Source of the DNA: Manihot esculenta
Taxonomy: Eukaryota; Streptophyta; Magnoliopsida; Malpighiales; Euphorbiaceae
Assembly: GCF_001659605.2 (NCBI RefSeq)
Contig: NC_035172.2
Location: 33,097,342-33,161,341 of the forward strand
Length of the DNA: 64,000 nucleotides
Reading direction: 5' to 3'
In this document: positions 40,801 through 54,800 of the stretch, piece after piece
Layout of the letters: the number at the start of each line of letters is the position of its first letter
How positions within the stretch are numbered: position 1 is the stretch's first letter
Notes under the pieces: model-generated
What the model was told of the DNA's origin: nothing
What the model saw: only the letters and a program-made list of their open reading frames with translations
Databases searched by the model: none
Program-made: the position numbers and the translations under genes

Positions 40801-43800
40801 CTATTTACTTGATGGAGAGGTTAGCTTATTTTCCTCAGTGTCATGTTTTACTGAAGCATCCCCACCCATCAATTCCTGAAAACCTTCAACCTTCACTGGT
40901 GGAGCCCTAACAATGCCCATGTTCCTGCACTCGGATAACCACATTTTAGTAGTTGAAAACAGGACTTGTAATCAGCAATCAGCCAAGTAAAACATTAATC
41001 TCTTTGCTAATTTTCCTTACGGTGTCTGCATTTGAGGAACTTGCATGGATGCCAACTGCCTAAATTGATTGCTAGATTGTGCTTGGAGATTTGACATTGC
41101 AGCAAGTTGTTGCTGTCGGAACTGCAACTGCGGGTGTCTGGACTGGATGGAATTGAAGGCATTTCCATCCATTGGCAAATCTGGTGGGTTTTCAATCTTC
41201 ACTTGTACCATTGGTCTTTCCTTGTCCATATCCATTGCAGGGCGAGGGGTGGATTGTTGCCGCCTTCGCATTCTCTCCATCTGCTGAAAAGCCAAATTTT
41301 GTGGAAGAACCATCTGCTGCATTTGTGGATGCATTGGTCTTGAGATCTGCAGCTTCACCAATAATCATTAAAAGATTTGTTCAAGCAATTTTCAAAATAT
41401 GCAAAGTTCAAATATGAAAAACATTTGTGATCCAAGAAAGATCATGTACTTGCTGGGGTAGCCGAAGGGCGCTCTGGTGCTGAGGCTGCAACTGTGCCTG
41501 GATTCCATGTATTTGTTGTTGCGTTTGTTGCACAATATTCTTGGAGCCATCCTTAAGCTCCACCAGATTTCCAAGATTACTTGCAAGGAAAAGAAGTGAC
41601 ATGTTAGATGGGCGTAATAGAAAGCTAAGTTTACTGATGCCCTTTGTCATACATATTAATGATGAACACCAAAAGTTAGCATGTCCACAATTCAACTTCA
41701 GCGAAATCACCAGAGCTTTGTTCTCATGAAATGAGCATATACTTGCATTGTCCATATAAATCACCATTCACCAAGACCAAAGTAATTCAAGATTTCACAG
41801 TACATTCCATTAATGAAAAGAGCTTTTTTTTACTGTATTAGATAGTTGAGTGCTTCAGCACTATCAATTCATAGAATATGAAATGATTAAATTGTATCAG
41901 TACTCCAAAGTCCAAACTACTTGTACATTGGATGTTCATTCATTCATGGCATAGAAATCATATGCAAAAGTCTGACACATAGTTGGCTTTAAGCGATCAA
42001 ATTTGCATTTGCAATTTGGTTTTCAGGTGACTGGATATGATCATAATATCCACCAAGCATAGTTCAGTTTATGCTCCTAAATCAAGCAATTTAACATTTA
42101 TTGGCCAGCATGATCTACCCTTACTCAACAGTAGATACAAGGAAAAAATAATTAATGTGGAACAGACAAAGAAAGGCATAATGTGAAGGCGAATTAAAAC
42201 AATGAAATAGTTCACAGTTGAGCTATTTAATAATTTTGGCTATTCGTCCATTTCTTTCCAATATTATGGTAAACATCTAAGATTTCCCTCATATTTGTCA
42301 CAAATAACTAAAATAAGGTCATCAGCAATTTGTGAAAGACAACAAACAAGTGTCACAGCATCTTGATTAATGAATCTAAAGATCAGTTGAAATTCAAGAA
42401 AGGGAGTTCATTGATAATTTTAGGCTTTGTTTGGGAGAGACAAAAAACATGGAGGGAGAGGGAAAATGAGAGGAAAATTGGGTCAAGTAATCCACAAATT
42501 TGTTCCTTAAGATGTAACTCCATTTTCCTTTCGTTTTCTCTACCCCTCCTCCACTTTCCCCTCTCCCAAACAGAGGGCTCGAATTAAAGCTCAATAAAGG
42601 AACTTCCACATAACAGTAACATCCAAGAAAGTAGAAACAGTAAAAAAATTATTTTGCTTTGAGTTGAAAAGAATATTCATGGAAGTGTAAGAGCTTGAAA
42701 AGTGAAAAGAAATATAACACCAAAATTCAAACATAATAAGGGATGTATTACTCACCTATATCCTGCTGTTTGAAGAAACATCTTGATTAGGTCGATTGCT
42801 GAACATTGTTTCCTATAACTATCAGCAAAGACTTTCAAAATGTGGCCCAGTTTACTAATATGACATCTAAGCAATTGAGATAAGACTTCCAATGGAACTT
42901 CCGTTGCACCTTCAAACCCCTTCTGTGCCAACATATGGGCCACTACCTTCTGACACATCTGTGATGCTTGCTCTTGACCAAGAAGTTTCTTATTTCCTTC
43001 AGACCCATTTTTTGGACGATGCAAGCTTCCTCCTTGTTCCACACTAATACCAAGCCTCTCTATCACAACAGAACTCCTGGTCTGAGGTAATGAATCAAGA
43101 ACTCCACGAAACTCAATTTTTTCATTGCTTTTTGTTCGAATTATCAGCGGAAGTGCACTATCAGGTATACAATTAGACATAAACATCGTTTCCGGGAAAA
43201 AAGATACATCAGCATCAGCAGAATTACCATCTAAAACAGAACTGGTATGCATACTTGGTGTAAATGCAAGACACCTTCTCTTATGCTTATCAAGCAGTCC
43301 AAGATAATTAGACATTTCCTCAGGCGAACGCTTGTCTAAGTCTCTGTCCCCAAATGATGACCTGTATGGCCTACTAACTTTATGCTTTTCCATAAACTGA
43401 TTATACCATGTTTCAGGAAATTCTTCATTCCTGAATCTCTGGGGTATGCTTTCCATTTCAGAATCACCATATCTTGATCCAGTACTAAAAGAAGATTTAG
43501 AATGGCTCTGTAAACCCAGTTAAAGTTGTAAGCCAGCCAGCACAAACAAAAACATAAAACAATATAAGAAGTAACCATTTATAACAGAAATAGAAAAGAG
43601 AGAGAGAGAACAGAAAAAGGGAAAAAACAAAACTAAGCACCAGAAGTTACAGTGCAGAAATATATACAAGTAGACATACAGCAGCAAAGACCTAACACCT
43701 AAGAATTTGTTGTAAAAACTACACATGCAATATTGTCAGTATTCCTTCACTATATCTCCACCCGGGCATAGGTTGTATCACGTGTTCTTGGAAAAGCTTT

Positions 43801-45075
43801 CTCTGTCAATTATATAAATAATAAAAATTTGAACAAGCATTCAACCCCAAATCTTTTGCACACACCTTTTTTTTCTTCTTTTTAAGCATTACGTTTCTTA
43901 TACATCATCATCCAATGGTATATGGTGAACTTAAAATGAGAAGAAATCAGAACACCAAATAAGCAGGCCTAATGTACGAACCTTATGCCGCATGGCCAGA
44001 ATAGAACGTCAACACAAAGCATTGAAAGCCAAAATTGACATAAAAAAAATAAGAGAGGGAGAATAAGTAAGGAGATATCTAGAATCGCGAACCAGACAGA
44101 ATCACCACAAAAATATTTCATTAATCATCAAATTTGAAGTAACAAAAAGGTGATCATAATTCTACAATTTTTTGAAGCTCTTTTACTTTGGGAGGGGGGC
44201 CGACGAAAGGGCCAGGGTTTCCCCATCCAGGAATTGCCTGGTACTTAAATCAGTCAATGAACTTGTATTGTGTACCTTCTTAACTAATCAATCCTTTCAA
44301 CTGTAAGCATACACTTGTAAACAAATTTCAATTGCACCTAATTCAAAAATATTATCATGTAATAACAGGCATACACTTCTCTGTTTCTATTCACTTTCTA
44401 TCTCTTTCCTTCTCTTTCTCTAACTTTCTTTTCCCTCTCTTTCTCAATACCCAAACGCCCTTGTTGTGACTGGGACACAACATGTCAGCTATTAAAAATA
44501 CAAAAGAGTAGGAATTATTAGTTTGTCAAACCTTAGACGGCGCCGCATTTGGCCCTACACCACCACCTGCTTCTCGCCGTTGATCCCCGTCCTCCAGTGT
44601 GAAGTACACGTCATCCCCATGTAGCTGCAAATCTGAAAATCCAGAGATAAAACATAATTGATAAAAGAAATTTGCAATTTCAAACTAATTATCACTAAAC
44701 GGAGACTAAATCAGAAGACTCACAATTCGGATTGAGCTTCGAAACAGCAATCGAGGAAGAGGAAGTAGCGGGACTATTGGAAGAAAGAAACAGAGAGACG
44801 CTAGCTTTATCGAACAATAGGGCACGGACACGGAGCTGGAGGTGGATCTGAGGTTTGGATTTGGGTTCGTCAGCTCGCATGAAGGAATCCCATGCGGAAG
44901 GAGAGGAGAGGAAGTGAACAAAGTTGGAGTAGAGAGAGTCTCCAAGCCACGAACGCCATACCCCCTGCGTCTCCAGCTTGCGAGCTAGCTCGAAGCCGCG
45001 GCCATCGTCGCCTAGGAGAGACATCAGTCTCTGACCGAGATTGTTGCCTTTGGGTTTAGGATGTAGAAAAATCAA
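40801..45075 (-). CDS. Gln-rich nuclear protein with histone-fold-like (Bromo_TP) segment, 6 exons, 593 aa
   Basis: Exons (minus): 45075..44724, 44632..44532, 43507..42756, 41579..41453, 41346..41021, 40924..40801. All introns are GT-AG and the frame closes at TAG. Residues 1-150 are the most conserved-looking part: GNNLGQRLMSLLGDDGRGFE, WRSWLGDSLYSNFVHFLSS, LHGDDVYFTLEDG. Residues about 329-402 (CQKVVAHMLAQKGF, LEVLSQLLRCHISKLGHILK, SAIDLIKMFLQTAGY) fit the Bromo_TP histone fold seen in TAF and SPT7-type subunits. From about residue 403 it is Gln/Met/Pro-rich (QQTQQQIHGIQAQL, MHPQMQQMV), a low-complexity activator-like tail. Inference: a subunit of a TFIID/SAGA-type transcription complex. 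No gene symbol assigned. No defect seen. Confidence 0.85.
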
Positions 45076-45699
45076 ACAGGTCTGACCGCCGGGTCGGAAA
45101 TTGTGGGGTTTCGATTTTGGAAGTGGGATTCAGTGTGGTAGGGCGCAGGATTTGTAGAGCTTTATGGAAGTGAAAGTGGAGAGGAGGAAGGAAATAAACC
45201 GTCAGAAGTCTAAAAGCTGTCTCCCGACGACGCAATTAAAAAATACATATATATATAAATTATAAAATTTTTCGAAACTTAATATTATTATTTTATATAA
45301 AAATAAATTGATATCTAAAAATTTAATTTTATTAATAAAATAATTATTTTATTTAAATTCATCATTAATTTCTTTTAATTTAAAATAATTATATCTTACA
45401 CTTCATTTTATTTAAAATACAATTTCACACCCAAATAACTTTTTATTTTACATCTTAATAATTATCATGTTTTAATTGTATGATTAGCTATGATATAATT
45501 ATCTCAATATATATAAATATTTAATTATATATAAATATAAAATTGTATTAGTATAAATTATAACATAATTTACTTTGAAATATATAAACTGTAACTAAAT
45601 TATAAAATTAAATAATTTATATATAATGAACTGTTATAAAATTAAATTATATTAAATCACAAAAAAATTAAATATAGCAGCTGCAAAAATGATATCAAT
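45076..45699. other. Promoter and intergenic region
   Basis: The first about 160 bp are GC-richer and probably hold the 5' UTR and promoter of the minus-strand gene. The rest is AT-rich. No distinct element identified. Confidence 0.4.
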
Positions 45700-45772
45700 C
45701 GCGCCAGGAAGGGGTCGAACCTTCGGCCTTCTGCTTAGGAAACAGACGCTCTATCCACTGAGCTACAGGCGC
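45700..45772 (-). tRNA. tRNA-Arg (CCU)
   Basis: 73 nt on the minus strand: acceptor GCGCCTG, D arm GCTC..GAGC, anticodon stem/loop TCTGT-TTCCTAA-GCAGA with anticodon CCT, T arm GAAGGTTCGACCCCTTC, and discriminator G. Internal A and B boxes (TAGCTCAGTGG, GGTTCGACC) are intact, and a T-run (TTTTT) just downstream fits pol III termination. No intron. Confidence 0.97.
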
Positions 45773-47583
45773 TTGCTTGAATCATATGTCTTTGCAATTA
45801 CTCATAGGCAGGGAATCGAGCGCCAGGCCCGACAAAACCCAGGGCCCTGCATGACAAGCTTTCATTGTCCCCATCCAAGCCTGTAAAAACTCTCAGAGCC
45901 TGCTTTCTTTGATTTATGGGCCCCAAATCTCCTTATCTGAGTTTATTACAGCAACATAGAGATAGGATCGCTAATTAGTTTTTACATATCATAATTATCA
46001 TATTATTTTTAGTTCTTTACTCCTATTAAAACTCCTTGTTTTAAAGGATAATGGTGGACTCAATATATAAATAAATGGATTTCATTTAATTTTCATGTGA
46101 ATTTTATAATTTTTTTTCAGTTTTTAATTATGTGCGAGTATAGCTTTGAGAAATTAATGAAATTGAAAGAAAAGGATATATTACCAAGTTTTGTAGAATG
46201 TTATTGGGATGGAAAAGAACAATGAAGCAGAAAGCAGCAGGAGATGTCGTATTCTTTTTGTGTCACTAACTTACAAGTAGTTTCTCAATTTGCATCACTA
46301 TGGTTTGGGAGTGATGTAGCCCACCAAATTCCTGACAATCTCTATAATAACTAACTAACCCTTCATGGACAAGCAACAGCTACAACAATACCAGCATCCC
46401 AACAAGCTAGGCCTGTCTCTTGCTTACATCCATATTACATTATTCACTCCCTTATTTGATTGAGGGTGATTCCATTCAAAAATTTCAAGTTTTTAAAAAA
46501 TATTAAAATTTAAAAAAAAATAATTTACATGATATAAAAGAAATTTATTAATTAATTTTTTTAATTTTAAAAACATCCAGATGCAACAAGAATTTGCCAT
46601 AATAGATATATGTGAAGCACTTGCTCCACAAAGAATTGTTGATAATATGATGTAAGATTTAGAATGAGTCACTATGCACTTTGGTAAGGCAATCTTAATT
46701 GAACCGAACCACATGAATGAAAAGGCTGAGATGTTTGGTTGGAATCCCAACTTCAATGTGCAAGGACTACCAAATCCAGTTACCTAAAAACTGGAAACTA
46801 CTTGTCTTCGTCTGGTCCATCACTCTTTTTTAGTTAGATCTTTAGAAGTATTGTATCCGAAGAATTTTCATAAAAGAAAATGAAATAAATTGTAGCAAAA
46901 GCCGTTTGGTCTAAAAATGAAAATCATTAATAATAATTTTAAAATAATTAAAAAATATAATCTCATTTTTTCAATTAAAAATAAAATAAAAACATGTCTT
47001 TATAATTTTTTTTTAATTAAGTAAACTGCAATGTAATTTGTATAAATTTCGTAAAACCTACAGTTTATTCTTCATTTTTTAAATACTTATCATATAAGAA
47101 TTAGTTTGTAAAACTATAAAAAATTATTTATAAATATAATATTTAGGGATCAACTTGAAAATATAATATCTTAATTGTAAATAATTATAATATTTTGAAG
47201 TTAATTTGTCAAACGTATATGACTTAATAGCAATTAATTTATATAATATAAGGACTTATTTATAAATCTACTACTTAAAAATTAAATTATAAAATTATAG
47301 GTGCTTGTTTATAAATATTTAAAATATTCATAAATCAAACATAATGATATTGAAATGAATAGTCAAAAATATAAATTTACATTAAGAGATGAAGGTCCGT
47401 AATATTTTTTATACTTTTTTATATTTGAAATATTTAGAAATTTTAATTAATAAAAAATATTTTTCTGATTAAAAAAATAATATATTTTAAAGTAAATGAG
47501 TTTCTCATTTAAATAGAGAAAGTTATTTTCTATTTTTTGAAATTTAAAAAATACATATAAATTGTTTTTAATTAAAATTAAAT

Positions 47584-47754
47584 AATATAAAATTTATTTA
47601 TTTATAAAAAATAATTTATATTTAAAAACTATTTTTTATAAAAAATATTTTTTAATGAAATAATAACAAAATAAATTATTTCATTAAAAATATTTTTTAT
47701 AAAAAATAGTTTTTAAATATAAATTATTTTTTATAAATAAATAAATTTTATATT
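47584..47754. repeat. Long hairpin: about 79-bp arms, 12-nt loop
   Basis: 47584-47663 and 47676-47754 are inverted copies with one single-base indel. The loop is 47664-47675. Size and structure suggest a foldback MITE or a hairpin RNA source. Confidence 0.9.
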
Positions 47755-47911
47755 TCACTACAGTTATAAATTTATGTTCCGTTTCTTTTCAAAAAATTAT
47801 TTTTAGAAAAATATTTTTGATATTTTCTAACATTTGAAACAATTAAAAATTTTAGTTAATGAAAATGAGAAAAATGACTTTTTTCTTAAAAAAAATAATT
47901 TTTACATATTG

Positions 47912-47913
<2 letters not shown>

Positions 47914-47967
<54 letters not shown>
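47914..47967. repeat. (AT)27 microsatellite
   Basis: Perfect AT alternation of 54 bp, likely length-variable between individuals. Confidence 0.97.
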
Positions 47968-47971
<4 letters not shown>

Positions 47972-48879
47972 TTTTAAATTAAAATTAAACAATAAAAAAT
48001 AAATTATTTCTAAAAGAATATTTTTATAGAAAATATTTTCTAAAAAAATATTTTTTGAAAATAAATTATTTTTTACAGACAAATAGAATCTTAGTACTTT
48101 TAAATTGAAAAATATAATAAAAAATATTTTAGTCATTTTTTAGGAGAATCAATAAAAATTAATTATAATTTATCTATTTATAATGAATAAATAAATAAAA
48201 ACATATAAGGAAAAGGAGAAAGAGAAACTAGTTAAACGCACTCCTCTAACAGAAGGGGACGGACGTTGGTGTGGGGGTGAGTGAGTTTGGGTATTAAGAT
48301 ATTTGAGATTATCTTAACTAAGCTCCTAACTGGATTAGTTCGCCAACTTTATCATAATATGTCCCATCACTTTTTTTTTTTTTTCTTACAGTACTATGAA
48401 TCTCTTTTTTATATTACATGTTTCAAAGAATCTAATAATCACATAATTAAAAAATAAATAATATTTAATGTAATTTATTAATTTGATTATAACGGTAGAC
48501 TTTTTTATTTTTATATTATTTTTTAAATTAAAATACACTCCTTTTAAATCTTTATCAATATTTTTCATTCAACCAACACAATTGTCACCATCCACACAAA
48601 AAATAAAAATGGTAATTTCTATGAGTTTGTGAATACTTTTCGTTGTTTTTTCTTTTAAAAAAAATAATCTTAAAGCCAATTCAATAATATAATAATAAAA
48701 AAATAAAAGTTAAACAAAAAAATTGTGTATTTTTTCAAAAAGCTAAAACTTGTTGACATAATTTATAAACCCACTAAATTCCATATTTATTTAGCGAGCT
48801 TATTAATTTAATGATCATGCAAATTTAATTTTACTAATAACGAATTAAACTAAAGTTTACTTAAATTATTTTTGTCTTC

Positions 48880-49310
48880 CAATTTAAAATCATATCGAAC
48901 TGAATAAACTGAAAATTAAAATTTTAATATTTATAAAAATTAAATCAAATCAATTTTGATCAGAAATCAAATCGAATCGAACTAATCTGATTCGATTTAG
49001 TTCGATTTGATCGGTTTAAATTTTTAATAAATTTTTTATTTTTTATATTTTATTTTTAATATTTTAAAATTTAATTAGAATATTTCAATTTTAATATGAT
49101 CTATTATGTCTATATTATTAAAAATAATATATTATTATCACTAATCAGTTCGGTTTAATTTTTTTGATTTTTCCTGATAAAAATCAAATCGAATTGAAAT
49201 AACTGAAATTTTTAAAATTAAAAATCAAACCGAATCGAAATAAATAAAAAATTAAACTAAAATTTTAAATTTAATCAGTTCGATTAATTTTTTCAGTTTG
49301 AATCGAATAC
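48880..49310. repeat. Degenerate TTCGATTTGGTTCGGTTT-like repeat
   Basis: Recurring AATCGAATCGAACT / TCGGTTTAATTTTTT blocks in both orientations (48960-49010, 49145-49215, 49270-49310), typical of a decayed plant MITE family. Confidence 0.6.
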
Positions 49311-51571
49311 TGTTTATCCCTATTTATAAGTGGTGTTTACAATTACGCAATAAAATAAAAATTATTAAAATTTTAAAAAATTACTACTTAATCTCTATTA
49401 TATAAAAAAATTTTTTAGTTAATTTTTTTTAATTTAAAAAAATATATTAAAATTTCATTAACTTAAAACTCTACTGTTTAGGTTAATTTAAAACTCTACT
49501 ATTTAGGACATCTAATAAAAAATTTTTGAATTAATTACTTTTGTAAATAAGAAGCCAATACTTTGAAGAAAGCAGAGTTGATTATGGCAGATGAGTAAAA
49601 GCAAATAATGAAAGTGTGTTACTGTGGGTAATTATTGTAAAAGTGAAAAGAATAAGGACCAAAATTAAATGTTGTGGACCATATTATTGTAATAATGTGC
49701 ATTAGCATGCAGCTTCATTTTCATGTGTTCAGCCAATAAAAACATTTTCATGTGATTTTTACTTTTTTTAAATTCTTTTAATTACTTTTATTTAAAATAT
49801 TATTTATTTCCAAAGTAATTAATTATTTTTTATGTATATGTTTATGTCCTCCTTTTAGATATCAAAATTATATGAACTCAGCTTCATGTATAAGCATGCT
49901 GAATAAAAATATAATAAAAAATTTTATATAGTCTCTTCATTTTTCTATTTTTATTTTAAATTTATATACAATAGTAAATAAGTTTTTTATTGTTGGCATA
50001 CAGACATATTTGAGAAATCTGAGTAGTGTCTTCATTTTTTATTAGAAAATTTATTTAATTTTTAAAATTCAATACTTTTATTTTTCATATTTAATTTCAT
50101 TAAAATTTAAGATATTTTCATCAAAAATTTCTTTCAACTCAATAATTTTTTACTTCATAAAAAAAATAAATATAATTTTAAAAATATTCATATTAATAAT
50201 AAAATAAAAAAATTATTATTTATTTTTATAATATAAAAAACTCACTATTTAATATTTTAATTTTAAAAAATATATTAAAATATTCTTAATATTTTAAAAA
50301 GTTTACTAATCGATTTTTCTATTGATTTTATCACTAAATATTTTATTATTTAGTCTTTATAATTTAAAAAAAAATATTAGTTAATTTTTTAAATTATTAA
50401 AATATTTATTAATTAATCTATTTATATTAAAAATATTTTAAATTTTTTATAATATTTAATAGTTAAAATTAATAAAAAAATTAATTAATAAACTTTTTAA
50501 AATATTAAAAATATTTTAATAAATTTTTAAAATAGCAAATAGTGAGTGATCAGCATTATAAAAATAATTTTTATTAAATTTTAATTTTTTTATTTTTAAT
50601 AATTTAAATTTTATATATTTTAATTTTTTATTATTTTTACTGAATTTAAATTTTAAATTTATTAAAAATTTTATTTATTTATAGAGATTGAATTTGAGAT
50701 TTTTTTTGTTAAACTTTTATGAAATTAAATTTTAAAAATTAAAGTGTTAAATTTATAAAATAAAAAGAAAAATCTATTAATCATATAATATTTTAGAGAT
50801 GAAAATATATATATTTTTTAATTATTTGAGAGTGTGATTTATAAATTTATAAAAATTAAATTTTAAAAATTAAAATTTTAAATTTTAAAAAAATAATTTG
50901 GTCATTTTTTTATTATTAATAATATTTTTTATTGAAAAATTTTTAATTTTAATGAAATTAAAAAAATAAAAATATTAAATTTTAAAAATAAAAAAATAAA
51001 TTTATTAATTATGCTATACTAAAAAATTAAAAATTAATTTTTTATTTTAAATATTGGAAATTAATTATACTGTCTAAAAAGGAAAATTAGGGTATTATTA
51101 CAAACAAACAACAATGAATTTAGACACAAAAATTTAATTATATTTAATTTTTATGTTTGTTTCGAATAAATAATAATAATAATAATAATAGTTAAAGAAA
51201 TCTTCTTTTTTTTTTCAACTTTTAATTTTCAAAAACTAAAAGCCATAAAATTACAAGACAACCGTCAACTCCCGCCCTCGTAGTTCTGACAGGCAGGCAC
51301 CGTACTATACAGATGGCCACGCTTCGCTCTTTTCCGTAATTCCCAAAAAACCCTCATTACTCTCTTATATTTGCATGTCGAACCCACGGGTTCTTTTCAG
51401 GCGCCAGTCTCGGCAAAAATCCCGACCCTAAAGATTAACGGCCACAATTTTTCCCTGCACATTTACACGGCCGTGATTTACCGTCTCAGGATAATTTTTC
51501 ATTCCTTTGAAAATTTTTAAGTTATTCAAATACATACAACAATGGAAGAGACGAAGAGTAACAGAAACCTG

Positions 51572-51579
51572 TATAAATA
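51572..51579 (+). promoter_or_regulatory. TATA box of the RLCK gene
   Basis: TATAAATA in TGTATAAATATAGC, within a mixed-composition promoter. The coding start is 307 bp downstream, with a CT-rich leader between. Confidence 0.65.
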
Positions 51580-51878
51580 TAGCATAGATTCCAGACATTC
51601 GCGAGCTGGTTTTAGCTCTATATCTCTTTCTCTTTCTATCTGTTGAAGAAAAACCAACGCCTAAAGATATACCATTCTTGGGACCTCTCCTTCTTCTCTT
51701 ATCTCCATTTATCTGGTTCCTTACCCTTTTCCTCGATTGGTTGCTTTCTGTTTAAACTATGTAGGAACTTGGATTCTCAGGTTTCTTTGTTTCTGGGTAT
51801 TTGATGCAATTTTCAATTACAGAGCTTTCTTTCTTTGGTATAAGTTTAAGATAGCCAATACCCAGAACTTTTTAGCCA

Positions 51879-54800
51879 ATGGAGATGGAAGGTAATCTGC
51901 TTCTTCTTCTTCATATTCTTGTTTTTTTTTTCTCTCTAGTTTTTGGTTTGATTGGTTGCAGAGGAAAAAAAAGTTAATGAAAACAGGAAAATTTTGTACT
52001 TTTCTTCTTTCTGTATCTTTCCTTTTTTCTCCATAGGCATAAAAAATCCTCTGTTTTTCGTAGATAGCATAGAAGAGGTAATGGTGGTTTTATGTTTCGT
52101 CGGTAAAACTAATTGTTGATTTTTGTTTACAGAAGGAGAAACTCAGGAAAGCCCAGAAATGGAAACGCAGAATGATGAGAGAAAGCGGGACTTAATCCCT
52201 GATGATCCCTCACCAAGATGTGTGCTAGAGATTCCTATTTTAAGTCCTGAATCTGATCACAGCAGCAACTCAAATTCCGCAGAAACGTTAGTCCCTGAAG
52301 GAGAGGCAACTAAAGAGGGTAATTTGTCACAATGGAAGAACTTGCTTGATACTTTCAAGAAGAAATCAATGAGGAGGTTTTCAATGGCTCCATTGCTTGC
52401 CAACTATGATATTATTACTAAGAGGAGTTTGAAAAGGAAATTGACTAAAATGCAGAATTCCCCTGATATGATGATGATTGATTGGGGAGGCATGCCAATT
52501 TCTAAACCATCCTGGAGAAATTTTGATTATGCAGAACTTGAGGCTGCAACTGATAATTTCAGTTCTGGTAAGAAAATGGTCTCTCAAAACTTGTTCCTTT
52601 TTCATATATTTCTCAAGTTCTGTCTCATGGTTTTTAAAGGAAGAAATCTTTCTTTTCTTCTCTTCTGCCTTTTCTTCTTGCATTTTTCTGCTTATGGGCA
52701 AATATTTCTGTTTGAATACATGCTGATTTCTACATCTTCAGCCTTGTTATGCTCTATTCACCTGGGTTTTGAATCCAATTTTTCAATCTGAAAGATGTCA
52801 TCTAAGAGGTTTAGAGAGAGAGAGAGAGAGAAGGTCATTTTCATAGTTAATATCTTACCAAAGTTGCCATTACATATTTGAAATTCTGAAAGAGAGGCCA
52901 TACAAAACCCTAACAGCAGTCAATGCCGCCTGCAAAAGGGAGGAGACTATGTTGACTAATTTTATATTAGAGGAATTAAGAGAGTGATAGTGGGACCAAA
53001 CTTCCTAGCTAATGTGCCTGCCATAGAAAAATCTAGTCTTTATTCATAAATTTCAAGCCAACCACTTGAAGGTCTTCGCCTTGTTGATTATAATTAAATT
53101 GGGGTGGTTTTTTTGTGTTCAGCCGGAGCAGTTCCATAGTTATATTTTAGTTCATTGAAGAGGGAGTTAAGGATTTGAACTCCTAATATCCTTCATCACT
53201 AGGCAAGCACTCAACTGCTCGAATATTTATAATAGCTGACATAAGTTTTCTTAGAATATGTTTTCTTAGTTTTGTATGTTGCTGTTGAGACTAATACTAA
53301 ACTAGTCTAATGTGTGACGTTAAGACTTTGAATCTTGATAGTGAAAGTTTCAACTTGCTAATAAGAATGTTTGATGCCTTATGTTGGTTGGTGCAACATA
53401 CATAACTAATTGCTGCAATAGAAAACTAAACTTGAGATCTGATTTGATGAGCTACTGCTGAACTTTTAGGATTGTTAATCATTTTCGATCTTGAATCATC
53501 ACGGATTATTGGTAACTCGTGTAATACTAAGAATTAGTTGATATAGCATATGCAGCCTACTTGTCTCAATACTGCAATGATCTGATTGGACCTTTCGTAC
53601 AATATTGCTTGCTGTTCTTAGTTATGGTTTTATTTCTAATTATACATGAAAATTTGTAGAGAACTTGATTGGGAAGGGGGGGCACGCGAAAGTGTTCCGG
53701 GGTTGTTTATCTGACGGTCAAGTTGTAGCTGTGAAGAAGCTAGTCAAGAATGAAAAGGAAGAAGAGGATAGAATTGGCGATTTTTTATCTGAGCTTGGGA
53801 TTATTGCACATATAAACCATCCCAATGCTGCTAAATTGCTTGGTTTCAGCATCGACAGAGGTTTGCATCTTGTCCTTGAATTTTTACCCAACGGCAGCCT
53901 TGCTTCGGTTCTCCATGGTATGTATCTTATCATCTAGTTTCTTCTAATGATCATATACTTCACATTTTCATTTCACAAATGACCGAGACATTAAATGTTT
54001 CAGGCGGAGGAGATTGTCTAGAATGGAAGAAAAGGTTTAAGGTAGCTGTAGGAATAGCAGAAGGATTGAAGTATCTCCATCATGATTGCCAAAGACGTAT
54101 CATTCACAGAGACATCAAAGCCTCTAACATATTGCTTGGTGAAGATTATGATGCTCAGGTCTGTTTTCAATTCAAAAGAATACTGTCATCTTCATGTCTA
54201 ATGTAGCTTTTATTAAAAGATGACCATAAGCTCTCAATATAACAGATTTCTGATTTTGGATTGGCAAAGTGGCTTCCAGAAAATTGGGTTCATCATATTG
54301 TCTTTCCTATTGAGGGCACATTCGGGTTAGGCTTTCGGTTTCAGTAGTTTGACATTATCATTCCTGTCTTCTAAATGCTCTTCTTGATTTGTACTTATGC
54401 AACTTATTACGGGTTTCAGATATCTGGCTCCCGAATACTTTATGCATGGGATAGTCGACGAGAAGACTGATGTATTTGCTTATGGAGTTCTGTTACTAGA
54501 GATAATAACAGGCCGTCATGCAGTTGGTTCGAGTAGACAAAGCCTTTCAATGTGGGTAAGATCTTCTTTGCCAAACTTAATGCTTCTATCAGTTTACATC
54601 CATCATTGTTCATGGTGATCTAAGTCCTTTTCTGCATACTTCACTGTTAAAGCTATTTCTATGTGAAAACATTAACAAACTTTGCTCTTGTTCTTGCACA
54701 GGCAAAACCATTGTTACAGGAAAACAGTGTTAAAGAACTAGCTGATCCACAACTTGGTGACGATTACGATCCTATTGAAATGAAGTGTGCTATGTTAACA

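Larger units (their letters stand above)
45773..51570. other. 5.8-kb AT-rich intergenic region
   Basis: Mostly A/T homopolymer-like DNA with no credible gene. Contains an 80-bp-arm hairpin (47584-47754), a 54-bp (AT)n (47914-47967), a decayed TCGGTTTGATTCG-type repeat (48880-49310) and an (AAT)n run (51167-51191). 46540-46790 has more complex sequence that could be an old gene or repeat scrap; not recognised. Confidence 0.55.

Noticed and set aside
46540..46790. Higher-complexity stretch that might be a gene scrap
   Set aside because: Frames are short and no family was recognised.
47852..48136. 94-codon frame rich in Ile/Tyr
   Set aside because: Created by the (AT)27 microsatellite.
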